Origin: Pandoraea faecigallinarum
GTDB lineage: Bacteria; Pseudomonadota; Gammaproteobacteria; Burkholderiales; Burkholderiaceae
DNA: 64,000 nt
Reading direction: 5' to 3'
NCBI RefSeq assembly: GCF_001029105.3
Contig: NZ_CP011807.3
Coordinates: 496,001 to 560,000, forward strand
In this document: positions 47,120 through 57,146 of the stretch, piece after piece
Position numbering within the stretch: position 1 is the stretch's first letter
Layout of the letters: the number at the start of each line of letters is the position of its first letter
Made by a program: the position numbers and the translations under genes
The notes under the pieces: generated by a model
The model's database searches: none
What the model saw: only the letters and a program-made list of their open reading frames with translations
What the model was told of the DNA's origin: nothing

Positions 47120-47869
47120 GTGTTGAAAACCCTATTGCGCGGCATGCGGCCGGTTCCGGCGCTGCTGATTTTGCTTGGCGTAACGCTCACGGCGGCGCTC
47201 GGCGTGTGGCAGTATCAGCGCGCGCAGCTGCGTCTGGCGCGTCAGGCGCAGATCGAACGGGCAGAGCGGGCACCGGTGATTGCTCTTGGGGCGCAGACCT
47301 ATTCGCCGGCCGATGTCACGCATCGCCGCGTGCGCGTAACGGGGCGCTTTTTGCGCAACCGCGTGGTGTACCTGGACAATCGCCCACACAACGAACTACC
47401 CGGTTTCTACGTGGTGATGGCGTTGCAGGTGTCGCCGGATCACGTAGTGCTGGTCAATCGCGGCTGGTTGCCGCGCGATCTGCGCGATCGCGAATCGATC
47501 GTGCCTTACGCGACGCCGGCGGGGGACGTCACCGTGGAAGGCATCGCCGCGCCGGACCCGTCACGCGCGTTCGAGCTGGGGCACGGCGGCTCGGCCGCAG
47601 GTTTGGTGATCCGTCAGAATCTGGACGTGGCGGATTATGCGCGCGAGACCTCGCTGCCGCTGCAACCGTTCGTCATCATGCAGACCAACGACACGGGCGA
47701 TCACCTGTTGCGCGATTGGCCTGCGCCGGCCAACGGCGCGGATCGCAACTATGGTTATATGGCGCAGTGGTTCGGCATGTCGCTGATTCTGGCGCTGCTC
47801 GGGCTGCGCCTGGCGTATCGGCGTGGACGCCGGCTGGCGCCGGCCGTCGACGATTCGACGTGCCCCTGA
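47120..47869 (+). CDS. SURF1-family cytochrome oxidase assembly protein
   Basis: A 249-residue protein with membrane helices at both ends, the SURF1 arrangement. The N-terminus has LGVWQYQRAQ (the WQ.R signature) and VRVTGRF; the C-terminus has NYGYMAQWFGMSLI. It helps place haem a in subunit I. The start is GTG 47120 (GTG TTG AAA). Confidence 0.9.
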   Translation: MLKTLLRGMRPVPALLILLGVTLTAALGVWQYQRAQLRLARQAQIERAERAPVIALGAQTYSPADVTHRRVRVTGRFLRNRVVYLDNRPHNELPGFYVVMALQVSPDHVVLVNRGWLPRDLRDRESIVPYATPAGDVTVEGIAAPDPSRAFELGHGGSAAGLVIRQNLDVADYARETSLPLQPFVIMQTNDTGDHLLRDWPAPANGADRNYGYMAQWFGMSLILALLGLRLAYRRGRRLAPAVDDSTCP

Positions 47870-47948
47870 CCCGGCCGCGGCCGGCATGATCGGGCATGAA
47901 GAGCTTACGGGCATAACACGCATAACACGCATAAGGGCAAAGGTGAAC

Positions 47949-48593
47949 ATGAGTGCAGATGTGAGGACCGCCGCAAGCGCCGGGCACACCGGCGAGCCGG
48001 CCGTCGACCCCGTGCAGCGACGCCGGGCGAGACGCATGCTCGTGCTGCTGTTCGCGGTGTGCGCAGCGCCGGCCGTTGCGGCATACCTGATGTATTACGT
48101 CTTCAAGCCGCAGGGCGGCACGTCTGCCTACGGCACGCTGATCGAGCCGCAGCGGCCACTGCCCGCATTGGTCGTGCGCGACGACGAAACGGGCGAGAGC
48201 CTGCCCCTGTCGTCGCTCAAGGGCAAATGGCTGATGATCAGCGCGGATACCGCCACGTGCGACGAGAATTGTGTGAGCAAGCTTTTCTACATGCGGCAAA
48301 TCCGCGTCCTGCAGGGCAACGAACGCACGCGCGTGGAAACGTTGTGGCTCGTCACGGATGCTTCCGCAGTCTCGAAGCCCATTGACGAAGCCTACGCCGA
48401 TACGCGACGCCTGCGCGCCGATCCGGTGGCCCTTGCGTCGTGGCTACCCACGCAGGAGGGCACCGGCCTGCGCGACCATATCTATCTGGTCGATCCGCTG
48501 GGCAATCTGATGATGGCGTTTCCGAAGAACGCCGATCCGGGCAAGATCAAGAGTGACCTGTCGCGGCTGCTCAAATGGTCCGGGACCGGTTGA
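47949..48593 (+). CDS. SCO-like membrane thioredoxin-fold protein of the cox region
   Basis: A 214-residue protein with one N-terminal helix (MLVLLFAVCAAPAVAAYLMYYVF) and a thioredoxin-like domain with CDENC (a CxxxC motif as in SCO copper chaperones) in ISADTATCDENCVS. The SCO histidine is not obvious, so copper binding is uncertain. It sits between SURF1 and heme A synthase, where beta-proteobacteria often carry such a protein. Confidence 0.8.
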   Translation: MSADVRTAASAGHTGEPAVDPVQRRRARRMLVLLFAVCAAPAVAAYLMYYVFKPQGGTSAYGTLIEPQRPLPALVVRDDETGESLPLSSLKGKWLMISADTATCDENCVSKLFYMRQIRVLQGNERTRVETLWLVTDASAVSKPIDEAYADTRRLRADPVALASWLPTQEGTGLRDHIYLVDPLGNLMMAFPKNADPGKIKSDLSRLLKWSGTG

Positions 48594-48710
48594 GACCAAA
48601 AGTGAGCGAACCCTCACCAACCGGCAGTGCCGGCGCAGTCAGGACCTGAAACCCGTGCCGTGCGTGGCATCGCGTCGCGCCGGACATGACGAGAAACCGA
48701 CGTAAAACCA

Positions 48711-49910
48711 ATGCTTTACCTTCTGGAACTGGGCTTCATCGGCCTGTGTATCGCGGTGCTGCCGCTCGGCTGGGTGCTGTTGCGCCGTGACGCCAACAAG
48801 TACCGCAAACTGGCCTGGGTGACGACCTTTCTCACGCTCGACCTGATCATGTTCGGCGGCTTCACCCGTCTGACGGACTCGGGGCTGGGCTGCCCCGACT
48901 GGCCGGGCTGCTACGGCACCTCGTCGCCGTTCGCGGCCCATGCCGACATCCACGCCGCGCAATTGCTGCTTCCCACGGGGCCGGTGACCTTCGTCAAGGC
49001 GTGGATCGAGATGATCCACCGTTACTTCGCCATGGCCGTGGGCGTACTCATCATCACATTGATGGTGATGGCATGGGCCAAGCGCCGCGAACTCAAACAA
49101 TCGCCGTGGCTCGCCACGTGGCTGCTCGTGCTGGTATGTGTCCAGGGAGCCTTCGGCGCGTGGACCGTCACGATGAAGCTGCAACCGGTGATCGTCTCGA
49201 TTCACCTGATGCTGGCGCTGACGTTGCTGGGGTCGCTGGCGTGGCTGGCGTCGCGCCAGATGCCGCTTGCCAGCGTGGCCGCCGATGCCGGAGCGTTGCG
49301 CTGGCGCTGGGCGGCGCTTCTCGGTCTGGCGCTGCTCGTCTTCCAGATTGCCCTTGGCGGATGGGTAAGTACCAACTACGCTGTATTGGCATGTACCGAC
49401 TTCCCCACGTGTCAGGGTCAGTGGATACCGCCCATGGATTTCCATAACGGCTTCAAACTGTGGCGTGAGCTGGGCAAGACGGCGGGCGGCGAGGTGATCC
49501 CGATGGAGGCGCTCGTGGCCATCCATTGGGTGCACCGGACGTTTGCCGTGGTCGTGGTGTTGTATCTGGCGTGGCTGGCGAGCCGCCTGCGACGTCATGC
49601 CGCGCTCGGAAAGCTCTCGGTTCTGGTATTGATGCTGGTGCTCGTGCAATTTGCCACGGGATTGTCGAACATCGTTTTCCAGTGGCCGCTGCTCAATGCC
49701 ATTGCGCATAACGGGGGGGCGGCGGTCCTGCTGCTTTTGCTCGTCATGTTAAACTACCGCATTCGCGCCGCCCGGCTCGTTCAGGAACTTGAAGCGGCGC
49801 CTGTTGCGTCCGGCCTGATGGATCAGGCAGACCTTTCGGCCCGCCAGAAGCCTCTCTCCACCGCGGAGCCGGCTGCCGCACCGCTCGGCGCCCCCACCGG
49901 CCCGGCGTAG
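48711..49910 (+). CDS. ctaA: Heme A synthase
   Basis: A 399-residue, eight-helix enzyme that oxidises the methyl group of heme O to formyl, making heme A for the oxidase. Haem-ligand histidines lie in [31 protein letters not shown] and NAIAHNGGA; cysteine pairs are in [11 protein letters not shown] and [11 protein letters not shown]. The cytoplasmic C-terminal tail of about 50 residues is Ala/Pro-rich. Confidence 0.94.
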   Translation: MLYLLELGFIGLCIAVLPLGWVLLRRDANKYRKLAWVTTFLTLDLIMFGGFTRLTDSGLGCPDWPGCYGTSSPFAAHADIHAAQLLLPTGPVTFVKAWIEMIHRYFAMAVGVLIITLMVMAWAKRRELKQSPWLATWLLVLVCVQGAFGAWTVTMKLQPVIVSIHLMLALTLLGSLAWLASRQMPLASVAADAGALRWRWAALLGLALLVFQIALGGWVSTNYAVLACTDFPTCQGQWIPPMDFHNGFKLWRELGKTAGGEVIPMEALVAIHWVHRTFAVVVVLYLAWLASRLRRHAALGKLSVLVLMLVLVQFATGLSNIVFQWPLLNAIAHNGGAAVLLLLLVMLNYRIRAARLVQELEAAPVASGLMDQADLSARQKPLSTAEPAAAPLGAPTGPA

Positions 49911-49926
49911 CGCATTGCCTTCAGAT

Positions 49927-50832
49927 ATGAAAAGCACGACCCTTCCCCATCCGCCGGCCAGCCGTATCGCGCAGTATTGGGCGTTGACCAAGCCCCGCGT
50001 GACGCAGCTCGCCGTCTTCTGTGCCGTGATCGGCATGTTCCTGTCCACGCGTGGCATGGTGCCGTGGCAGGTGCTGATCGGCGGCACCATCGGTATCTGG
50101 CTGCTCGCCGGGTCCGCATTCGCCGTGAACTGCCTGATCGAGCAGCGGGTTGACGCGCTCATGCGCCGCACCGCGTGGCGTCCGTCCGCGCGCGGCGAAA
50201 TCGCCCCGTGGCAGATCATCGTCTTCTCGACGATTCTGGGCGGCGCCGGCATGGTGGTGCTCTACACGTTCACCAACGCCCTGACGATGTGGCTCACCCT
50301 CGGCACGTTCGTTGGCTACGCGCTCATCTACACCATCATCCTCAAACCCTCCACGCCGCAGAACATCGTAATCGGCGGCGCCGCCGGGGCCATGCCGCCC
50401 GCACTGGGCTGGGCCGCAGTCACGGGCGCCGTGCCAGCCGACGCATGGATTCTGGTGCTCATCATCTTCGTCTGGACGCCGCCGCATTTCTGGGCGCTCG
50501 CGCTCTATCGCCGCCAAGACTACGTGAATTCCGGCCTGCCGATGTTGCCGATCACGCACGGCGAGAAGTACACGCGCCTGCAAATCCTGCTCTACAGTGT
50601 GGTGCTGTTTGCGGTGTCGCTGCTGCCGTTCGCACATCGCATGAGCGGTTATCTGTATCTCGGTTCGGCAGTGGTGCTCTCGGGCATCTTCCTCGGGTAT
50701 GCCGTCAAGCTGTGGCGCAAGTATTCCGACGAGCTCTCGCGCTCGATGTTCCGCTATTCGATCGTCTACCTGTCGCTGCTGTTTGCCGCGCTGCTGGTCG
50801 ATCACTACGTGCAGATCTATCTGCTGGGCTGA
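49927..50832 (+). CDS. cyoE: Protoheme IX farnesyltransferase (heme O synthase)
   Basis: A 301-residue UbiA-family prenyltransferase (ctaB/cyoE). The prenyl-diphosphate Mg sites appear as [15 protein letters not shown] (N...D..M.RT) and [15 protein letters not shown]. It makes heme O, the substrate of CtaA encoded just upstream. ATG 49927 is preferred over an upstream TTG at 49915. Confidence 0.95.
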   Translation: MKSTTLPHPPASRIAQYWALTKPRVTQLAVFCAVIGMFLSTRGMVPWQVLIGGTIGIWLLAGSAFAVNCLIEQRVDALMRRTAWRPSARGEIAPWQIIVFSTILGGAGMVVLYTFTNALTMWLTLGTFVGYALIYTIILKPSTPQNIVIGGAAGAMPPALGWAAVTGAVPADAWILVLIIFVWTPPHFWALALYRRQDYVNSGLPMLPITHGEKYTRLQILLYSVVLFAVSLLPFAHRMSGYLYLGSAVVLSGIFLGYAVKLWRKYSDELSRSMFRYSIVYLSLLFAALLVDHYVQIYLLG

Positions 50833-50959
50833 CGCTTCGGCATACATTCGTTCGCCGCAGGCGGGATCACGACGACGGGCGCGTTACGGTATTCCTGGCC
50901 GGCGCGCCTGTTGTATTTTCGGAAGACGATTTTTCCATACGTTCTGGGGTCATGCGTTC

Positions 50960-51565
50960 ATGAAACTTGCTGTCATCTGGTTGCGCCGCGCGATGTGGCT
51001 CATGGGACTTGCCGTGCTTCTCGCCGCATGCGGCAAGGAAGGCCCGACCTTCACGAGTCTCGACATCACCGGCAACAAGGAATTCGCGCAGGACTTCTCG
51101 TTGCAGGATCCGCAGGGCAAGACGCGCACGCTCGCCGACTACAAGGGCAAGGCCGTGGTGATGTTCTTCGGCTATACGCATTGCCCGGACGTCTGCCCGA
51201 CCACGATGGCAGAGCTCAACCAGGTCATGCAGCAACTCGGCCCCGATGACGCGCAGCGCGTGCAGGTGCTGTTCGTCACCGTGGATCCTCAGCGCGATAC
51301 GGCAGAACTCATGGGCCAGTACGTGCCGGCGTTCAACCCGGCGTTCGTTGGCCTGCGACCGGCTGACGATGCGGCCCTCAAGGCCGTTACCAAGGCGTTC
51401 CGTGTCGTTGTGAACAAGGTCGAAGGCTCGACACCGAACAACTACACCATCGATCACACCGCGGGCATCTATGTGTTCGATCCGAATGGCCAGTTGCGCC
51501 TGTTCATGCGTCCGGACGAGCCGGTCGACGCCATGGCCAAGGACTTGAAGACGTTGTTGAGCTGA
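50960..51565 (+). CDS. SCO1/SenC-family copper chaperone lipoprotein
   Basis: A 201-residue lipoprotein with lipobox LAAC near residue 22 and a thioredoxin fold. Copper ligands are the CPDVCP cysteines in FGYTHCPDVCPTT and the histidine in TIDHTAGIYVFD. It loads the CuA centre of subunit II. The gene ends the plus-strand cox/assembly block and is followed by a terminator. Confidence 0.94.
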   Translation: MKLAVIWLRRAMWLMGLAVLLAACGKEGPTFTSLDITGNKEFAQDFSLQDPQGKTRTLADYKGKAVVMFFGYTHCPDVCPTTMAELNQVMQQLGPDDAQRVQVLFVTVDPQRDTAELMGQYVPAFNPAFVGLRPADDAALKAVTKAFRVVVNKVEGSTPNNYTIDHTAGIYVFDPNGQLRLFMRPDEPVDAMAKDLKTLLS

Positions 51566-51594
51566 ATCGATCGCTGGCATTGTCCTCAAAAAAC

Positions 51595-51617
51595 CGCGCC
51601 CCTGGAGGCGCGATTTT
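51595..51617. terminator. Terminator between SCO and cydX
   Basis: CGCGCC-CCTGGA-GGCGCG followed by ATTTTC on the plus strand, and preceded by an A-run that gives a T-run on the minus strand. It can end both the SCO and the cyd transcripts. Confidence 0.8.
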
Positions 51618-51647
51618 CTTTGCCGACGAGGATCGGTGCTGCCGGGA

Positions 51648-51764
51648 TCAGCTGCCTTCCTGACTGCGGCGTTCCAGGTCGTCATGCGCTTCGAACCACA
51701 TCACGTTGATGATGCCGAACGCGAGCGCGAGGCCGAGGCCGAGCATCCAAGAGAAGTACCACAT
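51648..51764 (-). CDS. cydX: Cytochrome bd oxidase small subunit CydX
   Basis: A 38-residue open frame beginning MWYFSWMLGLGLALAFGIIN and ending in a charged tail (HDDLERRSQEGS). This is the CydX/YbgT pattern: WYF-W-LG at the start, one helix, short acidic/basic tail. It sits 15 bp after cydB on the same strand, as in E. coli. It stabilises the bd oxidase haem groups. Confidence 0.93.
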   Translation of the reverse strand: MWYFSWMLGLGLALAFGIINVMWFEAHDDLERRSQEGS

Positions 51765-51779
51765 GTCGCGACTCCTTGA

Positions 51780-52922
51780 TCAGTACATCGTATGCGGGTT
51801 GTCGTTGACCGTCTCGATCGTCACGCGCCCACGGATCACGCGGTACACCCAGCCGGTGTAGAGCAGGACGATGGGCAGGAAGACGATCACGGCGATCAGC
51901 ATGATTTGCAGCGTGAGCTGGCTCGACGTGGCATCCCAGACCGTGAGGCTGCTGCCCGGCGCAGTGGCCGAGGGCATCACGAACGGGAACATCGAGAAGC
52001 CGGCAGTGAGGATGATGCCGGCCATCATCAGACCGGTCACCACGAACGTCCACGCATAGGTGCGGCTCGTGGCGAGCAGTGCGGCAAGCAGCGCGCACAG
52101 ACACGCGACGATCGGTGCGACCATCATCCACGGGTACGTTTGATAGTTCGTGAGCCAGAGGCCCGGGCCGGTGGTGACCTGCTTCATGAGCGGGTTGGCC
52201 GGTGCGTCGGTCGCGCCCATCCGGGTGATGGCGAAGCCGTCGACGTGGGTGGCGATCAGTCCACCCGCCACGAGGAACAACAGCAGCGTGCCCAGGGCGG
52301 TGAGGCGCATGATGCGTCCGGCACGCTCGGCCACGACCGGGTCGGCCTTCATGCGCAGGTGTGCCGCACCGTGGGTGAGCAGCATGAGCAGGCTCACCAG
52401 CCCGCACAGCAGCGCGAACGGATTGAGCAATGCCCAGAACGAGCCGGTGTACGTCGAGCGCAGGGTGTTGTCGAATGAGAACGGCAGGCCGAGCAGCAGG
52501 TTGCCGAAGGCCACGCCGAACACGAGCGAGGGCACGGTGCTGCCGACGAACAGCGCCCAGTCCCATGAGTTCCGCCAGCGAGCACTCGGCAGCTTGTTGC
52601 GATAGTCGAAACCGACCGGCCGCAGAAACAGCGCGAACAGCACGAGCAGCAACGCCCAGTACAGCCCTGAGAAGGCCGCGGCATAGACGAGCGGCCACGC
52701 GGCGAACATCGCGCCGCCCGCCGTCACGAACCACACCTGATTGCCCTCCCACGTGGGGGCGACGGTGTTGATGATGACGCGTCGCTCCGCGTCGGTCTTG
52801 CCCAGAAAGGGCAGCAGCGTGCCGGTGCCCATGTCGAAGCCGTCGAAGAAAGCGAAGCCGATCAGCAGCACGCCGACGAGCACCCACCAGATCAGCTTGA
52901 GTACGGTGTAATCGATCATCAT
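51780..52922 (-). CDS. cydB: Cytochrome bd ubiquinol oxidase subunit II
   Basis: A 380-residue membrane subunit. The family start is [20 protein letters not shown], followed by [19 protein letters not shown] and [19 protein letters not shown]. It pairs with CydA and CydX as the oxygen-scavenging bd oxidase that oxidises quinol without pumping protons. It is 21 bp after cydA. Confidence 0.96.
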   Translation of the reverse strand: MMIDYTVLKLIWWVLVGVLLIGFAFFDGFDMGTGTLLPFLGKTDAERRVIINTVAPTWEGNQVWFVTAGGAMFAAWPLVYAAAFSGLYWALLLVLFALFLRPVGFDYRNKLPSARWRNSWDWALFVGSTVPSLVFGVAFGNLLLGLPFSFDNTLRSTYTGSFWALLNPFALLCGLVSLLMLLTHGAAHLRMKADPVVAERAGRIMRLTALGTLLLFLVAGGLIATHVDGFAITRMGATDAPANPLMKQVTTGPGLWLTNYQTYPWMMVAPIVACLCALLAALLATSRTYAWTFVVTGLMMAGIILTAGFSMFPFVMPSATAPGSSLTVWDATSSQLTLQIMLIAVIVFLPIVLLYTGWVYRVIRGRVTIETVNDNPHTMY

Positions 52923-52943
52923 GATGTCGTGTCTCCCTGACGA

Positions 52944-54566
52944 TCAGACCGAAGCGGCCGGACGATCGCTGCCGATGGCAGTGCCGTGCGTACCATGCGT
53001 GCCTTGCACGCCTTCGGTCTCGAAGTGGTAGCGGCCGGTGTGCAGCGACGACGGGCCGAGCTTGACGTACTTCACCATCAGGAACATTTCGATGACGAGC
53101 AGCGCGGTGTAGAAGACGATGAAGCCCGCGAGGCTCATGTACAGATCGCTGGCAGCGAGCGACGACGTCGAGAGATGGGTCGGCAGAATGCCCGCGATGG
53201 TCCACGGCTGACGCCCTACTTCGGCCACGATCCAGCCGAATTCGGCAGCGAGCCACGGCAGCGGAATCGCCCACACGCACCAGCGCAGGAACCACGCCGC
53301 ACGCGGCTTGAGCAGACGGCGGCGCGCACACAGCCAGAAGGCCCAAAGGAATGTGAACAGGAACAGGAAGCCGAGGCCGACCATGATGCGGAACGACCAG
53401 AACACGGGCGCGACCGGCGGGATCGTGTCGTTGGCCGCCATGTGGATCTGCTCCGGCGTGGCGTCGACGACGTTCGGCGTGTATTTCTTGAGCAACAGGC
53501 CGTAACCGAGGTCGTCCTTGTACTTTTCGAACTCGGCGCGCACGGCCGGCGACGTATCGCCGCCACGCAGCTTCTCAAGCGCCGCGAAGGCGAGCATGCC
53601 GCGCTTGATGTTGTCCTTGTGCTCGTCGCGCAGTTGCGTAAGACCGATCACCGGCGTATCGACCGAGCGCGTGGCAATCAGCCCCATTGCCCAGGGAATC
53701 TTCACGGCATAATCGGTGCGCTCTTCCTTCTGGTTCGGCAAGCCGAACAGCGTGAACGACGCGGGCGGCCTGGCCGTCTCCCATTCCGCTTCAATGGCCG
53801 CGAGCTTTACCTTCTGCACTTCGCCGGTGGTGTAACCGGATTCGTCGCCGAGCACGATCACGGAGAGGGTGGACGCCAGACCGAAGCCCGCTGCGACCGC
53901 GAACGAGCGCAAGGCGAACGGCACGTCGCGCCGCTTGAGCAGGTACCACGCGGAAATGCCGAGCACGAACATGGCGGCGGTCACGTAGCCGGCGGAGAGC
54001 GTATGCACGAACTTCACCTGCGCCACCGGGTTGAAGACCACTTCCCAGATGCTGTTGAGCTCCATGCGCATGGTCTCGTAGTTGAAGTGCGCACCGACCG
54101 GATTGTTCATCCAGCCGTTCGCCACCAGAATCCACAACGCCGAGAGATTGGAGCCGAGCGCCACGGCGAACGTCGTCGCGAGGTGGCCGATGCGCGAGAG
54201 CTTGTTCCATCCGAAGAAGAACAGACCCACGAACGTCGCTTCGAGGAAGAACGCCATCAGCCCCTCGATGGCCAGCGGCACCCCGAAGATGTCGCCGACG
54301 TAATGAGAGTAGTAGGCCCAGTTGGTGCCGAACTGGAATTCGAGCGTGAGACCGGTGGTCACGCCCATGGCGAAGTTGATCAGAAAGAGCTTGCCCCAGA
54401 ACTGGGTCATGTCTTTGTAGATCTGCTTGCCGGTCATCGCATAGACCGATTCCATGATGACGAGCAGCCACGACAGGCCCAATGTGAGCGGGACGAACAG
54501 AAAGTGATACAGCGCCGTTATGGCGAACTGCAAGCGCGAGAGGTCGACGACTTCGCTACTGATCAT
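52944..54566 (-). CDS. cydA: Cytochrome bd ubiquinol oxidase subunit I
   Basis: A 540-residue catalytic subunit that binds haems b558, b595 and d. It starts MISSEVVDLSRLQFAITALYHFL with the histidine ligand in this helix; the quinol loop includes GLIATRSVDTPVIG and the C-terminal conserved GRQPWTIAGILPT. The long loop of about 140 residues fits the long-Q-loop (E. coli) class. ATG 54566 is chosen over the GTG at 54575 because AAGGTG precedes it and E. coli CydA begins there. It overlaps cydP by 11 bp. Confidence 0.96.
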   Translation of the reverse strand: MISSEVVDLSRLQFAITALYHFLFVPLTLGLSWLLVIMESVYAMTGKQIYKDMTQFWGKLFLINFAMGVTTGLTLEFQFGTNWAYYSHYVGDIFGVPLAIEGLMAFFLEATFVGLFFFGWNKLSRIGHLATTFAVALGSNLSALWILVANGWMNNPVGAHFNYETMRMELNSIWEVVFNPVAQVKFVHTLSAGYVTAAMFVLGISAWYLLKRRDVPFALRSFAVAAGFGLASTLSVIVLGDESGYTTGEVQKVKLAAIEAEWETARPPASFTLFGLPNQKEERTDYAVKIPWAMGLIATRSVDTPVIGLTQLRDEHKDNIKRGMLAFAALEKLRGGDTSPAVRAEFEKYKDDLGYGLLLKKYTPNVVDATPEQIHMAANDTIPPVAPVFWSFRIMVGLGFLFLFTFLWAFWLCARRRLLKPRAAWFLRWCVWAIPLPWLAAEFGWIVAEVGRQPWTIAGILPTHLSTSSLAASDLYMSLAGFIVFYTALLVIEMFLMVKYVKLGPSSLHTGRYHFETEGVQGTHGTHGTAIGSDRPAASV

Positions 54567-54882
54567 GGCGGACACCTTGATTTTTGGTGGGGGACTGCGC
54601 TTCGACGGCCTGCGGCCCGATCAGGGCGCGGGCCACGACGTCCGGCGGCAACTGCATATGCTTTGCCATCGGGGCGCCAAAGAACGCGTGCTTCAGGATA
54701 AACAGGAGTACTACCTTGATCGCGAGCACGATCAGGATTTCGAGGGCGAAACGGGAAGGCCGGGTGCGCCAGCGCCGAACCATCCAGGCGAGTACGCCGG
54801 CGGCGGGCGTGTTTGCCGGGGGCGCGGCGGCGCGTGCGGCCGTGGCGAGTGGCTTAGGACTGCTAGGAGAGTGGGTGTCCAT
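54556..54882 (-). CDS. cydP: Putative cytochrome bd small subunit CydP
   Basis: A 108-residue protein with an Ala/Pro-rich N-terminal 40 residues and one membrane helix (LEILIVLAIKVVLLFILKHAFF), then GAPMAKHMQLPPDVVARALI. This is the CydP pattern found directly upstream of cydA in beta-proteobacteria. Its 3' end overlaps cydA. It is the first gene of cydP-A-B-X and has AGGAGC before the ATG. Confidence 0.82.
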   Translation of the reverse strand: MDTHSPSSPKPLATAARAAAPPANTPAAGVLAWMVRRWRTRPSRFALEILIVLAIKVVLLFILKHAFFGAPMAKHMQLPPDVVARALIGPQAVEAQSPTKNQGVRHDQ

Positions 54883-54940
54883 CCGTGACGGCTCCTGGCG
54901 TCGAAAGTCGTGTGTCGGAAACAGCGTCGACTTTCGGCGC

Positions 54941-54968
54941 ATTTTGCCTTATCGCTTGAAAATGTCAA
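54941..54968 (-). promoter_or_regulatory. Promoter of the cyd operon
   Basis: On the minus strand TTGACA (54963-54968) is followed after 16 bp by CAAAAT (54941-54946), 59 bp before the cydP start. The -35 is perfect. A near-palindrome TTGAAAATGTCAA overlaps the -35 and is one base short of an FNR/ANR site. Confidence 0.65.
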
Positions 54969-55210
54969 ACCGCAGCGCGCGGGGGCGGATGACACGCAGA
55001 TGACGCTGGTTCGATGCGGATCCGCCGCTGGCGATGCCGGCGGATGAGAAGCGGATTCGAGACGAGGTTTCGGCGCGGCGAACGGCCCCCGGGCCGTCCT
55101 TCGCACGTAGCATGGCCACGTACGAGCCGATTCTATCGGCCGCGCTTTCGGGCGACCTTGCGATGCATCAAGTGTCGCGCAGATGGGGCGTGAACTTTCG
55201 ACACCCAATA
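54969..55210. other. Intergenic region between the cyd promoter and the rpoH terminator
   Basis: About 240 bases without a supported gene, between the divergent side of the cyd promoter and the end of rpoH transcription. Confidence 0.5.
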
Positions 55211-55238
55211 AAAAAGCCCCGTGAAGCGCACGGGGCTT
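55211..55238 (-). terminator. Rho-independent terminator after rpoH
   Basis: AAGCCCCGTG-AAGCG-CACGGGGCTT, followed on the minus strand by TTTTTT. It lies about 125 bp past the rpoH stop. Confidence 0.9.
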
Positions 55239-55363
55239 GGTTGCCGGCAATGTTAGACCGGCACGGACCGGGGGGCCGTGTGGCAATTTGTCGCGTGTCG
55301 CAAACGAGTCCCGCAAGCGGGCCGTGCGACGCCGGCATGCCCGACGGTGTTCCCGGCCGGGAG

Positions 55364-56302
55364 TTACGCGAACGCTTGCAGGGCGCCTTTCATCTTCTTC
55401 ATCGCCGCGACTTCGATCTGACGAATACGCTCGGCGGATACGCCGAACTCATCGGCCAGTTCGTGCAGCGTGGCACCACCGCTGCCGTCGTCGGCCACCG
55501 ACAGCCAGCGCGCCTCGATGATGCGGCGGCTGCGCGGATCGAGCCGGGCGAGGGCGGTTTGCAGACCGTCGCTTTGCAGATGGTCACGCTCACGTGCGGC
55601 GATCACGGCGGTCGGCTCCTGGTGGGAGTCGGCCAGATAGGCGATCGGGGCGAAGCTCGCACTCTCGCCGTCGTCGCTGTGACCTTCGAGGGCGATATCG
55701 CCACCCGACATGCGCGTTTCCATCTCGACGACATCTTCACGCTTGACGTTCAGGTCGCGGGCGACCTGATCGATCTCTTCCTGCGTGAAGGCCTGCAAGC
55801 CCTGCTTCTGGCTGCGCAGGTTGAAAAACAGCTTGCGCTGAGCCTTGGTCGTGGCGACCTTGACCGTGCGCCAGTTCTTCAACACGTACTCGTGGATTTC
55901 GGCCTTGATCCAATGCATGGCATACGACACCAGACGCACACCCTGCGCCGGGTCGAAACGCTTCACAGCCTTCATCAGACCGATATTGCCTTCCTGAATC
56001 AGGTCGGCGTGGGGCAGACCGTAGCCAAGGTAGTTACGCGCGATCGATACCACCAGACGCAGGTGCGAGAGCACGAGCTGGCGGGCGGCTTCGAGGTCGT
56101 CGTTTTCACGCAGACGCTTGGCGAGCGACTGCTCTTCCTCGGCGGAAAGCATGGGAATGCGATGGACAGCCTGAATGTAGCTGTCGATATTGCCCAGACT
56201 GCCCGGCAGCATCAAAGCCGACGGGGCGAGAGCTAGGGCACGCGAAGTCGGCGCCGTGCCGGTGGCCGGCGTCGTCGGATGCTTGTTGGCGGCAGTACTC
56301 AA
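55364..56302 (-). CDS. rpoH: RNA polymerase heat-shock sigma factor sigma-32
   Basis: A 312-residue sigma-70-family factor. Region 2 is LVLSHLRLVVSIARNYLGYGLPHADLIQEGNIGLMKAV (split here by family core), the RpoH box is QRKLFFNLR, and region 4 ends in LADEFGVSAERIRQIE. It directs transcription of chaperone and protease genes on heat shock. The gene is single, with a perfect CIRCE element 35 bp before its start, which suggests HrcA repression as well as the usual control of RpoH stability and translation. Confidence 0.95.
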   Translation of the reverse strand: MSTAANKHPTTPATGTAPTSRALALAPSALMLPGSLGNIDSYIQAVHRIPMLSAEEEQSLAKRLRENDDLEAARQLVLSHLRLVVSIARNYLGYGLPHADLIQEGNIGLMKAVKRFDPAQGVRLVSYAMHWIKAEIHEYVLKNWRTVKVATTKAQRKLFFNLRSQKQGLQAFTQEEIDQVARDLNVKREDVVEMETRMSGGDIALEGHSDDGESASFAPIAYLADSHQEPTAVIAARERDHLQSDGLQTALARLDPRSRRIIEARWLSVADDGSGGATLHELADEFGVSAERIRQIEVAAMKKMKGALQAFA

Positions 56303-56337
56303 GTGGTGGACTCCTGGTTAGCCTCTGGGAAAGCATT

Positions 56338-56364
56338 TTAGCACTCTCTTTTGATGAGTGCTAA
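56338..56364. promoter_or_regulatory. CIRCE operator (HrcA site) upstream of rpoH
   Basis: TTAGCACTC-N9-GAGTGCTAA, an exact match to the CIRCE consensus. On the minus strand its downstream edge runs into TAAAAT (56335-56340), a likely rpoH -10 element, so bound HrcA would block the rpoH promoter. Confidence 0.95.
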
Positions 56365-56524
56365 AGACGTTAGAACCCTTACCGGACGGGAAGTTTCCGG
56401 CGTCTCGGGGTTTTCCAGCACCCCCCGTCAAACGGGAGAAGTCACTGGCGCAAACGTGACTCGGATGGTGTAAATTGCAACCCAAGCCGCGTGCGCATAT
56501 GGATGGCGAAGACGGGAGGTCAGC

Positions 56525-56908
56525 ATGGCTGGGAAGCACATTGACGAGGTGCGGCGACGCGAGTCGGAGCGCTTCGAGGCGATGATCGAGTGCGACGTTG
56601 ACAAGTTGAGCACGCTGCTCGCCGATGGACTCCATTACGTCCATTCGAACGGAAAACGCGAATCGAAAACCGAATTCCTCAATGCGCTCAGCTCTGGTCG
56701 CCGCAAATACGCCGCCATCGACGTGACCGGGCAGGAATTGCGCCAATTCGGCGACACCGTCGTGGTGACCGGCAAGCTCGATGTCGAACTGGAAACGGCA
56801 ACCGGCTCGCTGAATTCCCTGATGATGTACACCGCGGTCCATGTGCTTGAAGCCGGGGTCTGGCATCTGATCTCATGGCAGGCGACCCGTATGGCGTCGC
56901 CGGAATGA
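56525..56908 (+). CDS. NTF2-like (DUF4440/SnoaL-type) protein
   Basis: A 127-residue small alpha+beta protein: VRRRESERFEAMIECDVDKLSTLLAD, then LHYVHSNGKRESKTEFL, and a C-terminal VWHLISWQATRM. This is the cone-shaped NTF2-like fold used by many small ligand-binding proteins or enzymes. No catalytic role can be assigned. It is divergent from rpoH and preceded by GGGAGG. Confidence 0.83.
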   Translation: MAGKHIDEVRRRESERFEAMIECDVDKLSTLLADGLHYVHSNGKRESKTEFLNALSSGRRKYAAIDVTGQELRQFGDTVVVTGKLDVELETATGSLNSLMMYTAVHVLEAGVWHLISWQATRMASPE

Positions 56909-57146
56909 CATGCCGGTGACGCTTCCTTCGTCAGCGGCGGCCTCGCCCGTTACGCTTCGGGCGTCCTCTCCAAAACAAAAGCTTTGACGCATTTCGGGAC
57001 GAATTGTTCCGGAAAAAGTCGATTATTATCATCGTCTTTCGGAATTGCATCGAAATTCGCACGAGTTGACCGGTGTTGTGCGGATATTTCGACGTAAAGG
57101 CTGACAAGACGACGGCACGCCCATTGCCGCCGCCCCACCCCGTTCG

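Noticed and set aside
54954..54968. FNR/ANR site at the cyd promoter (TTGAAAATGTCAA)
   Set aside because: It is 13 bp rather than the 14 bp of TTGAT-N4-ATCAA and overlaps a perfect -35 hexamer, which explains the sequence better.
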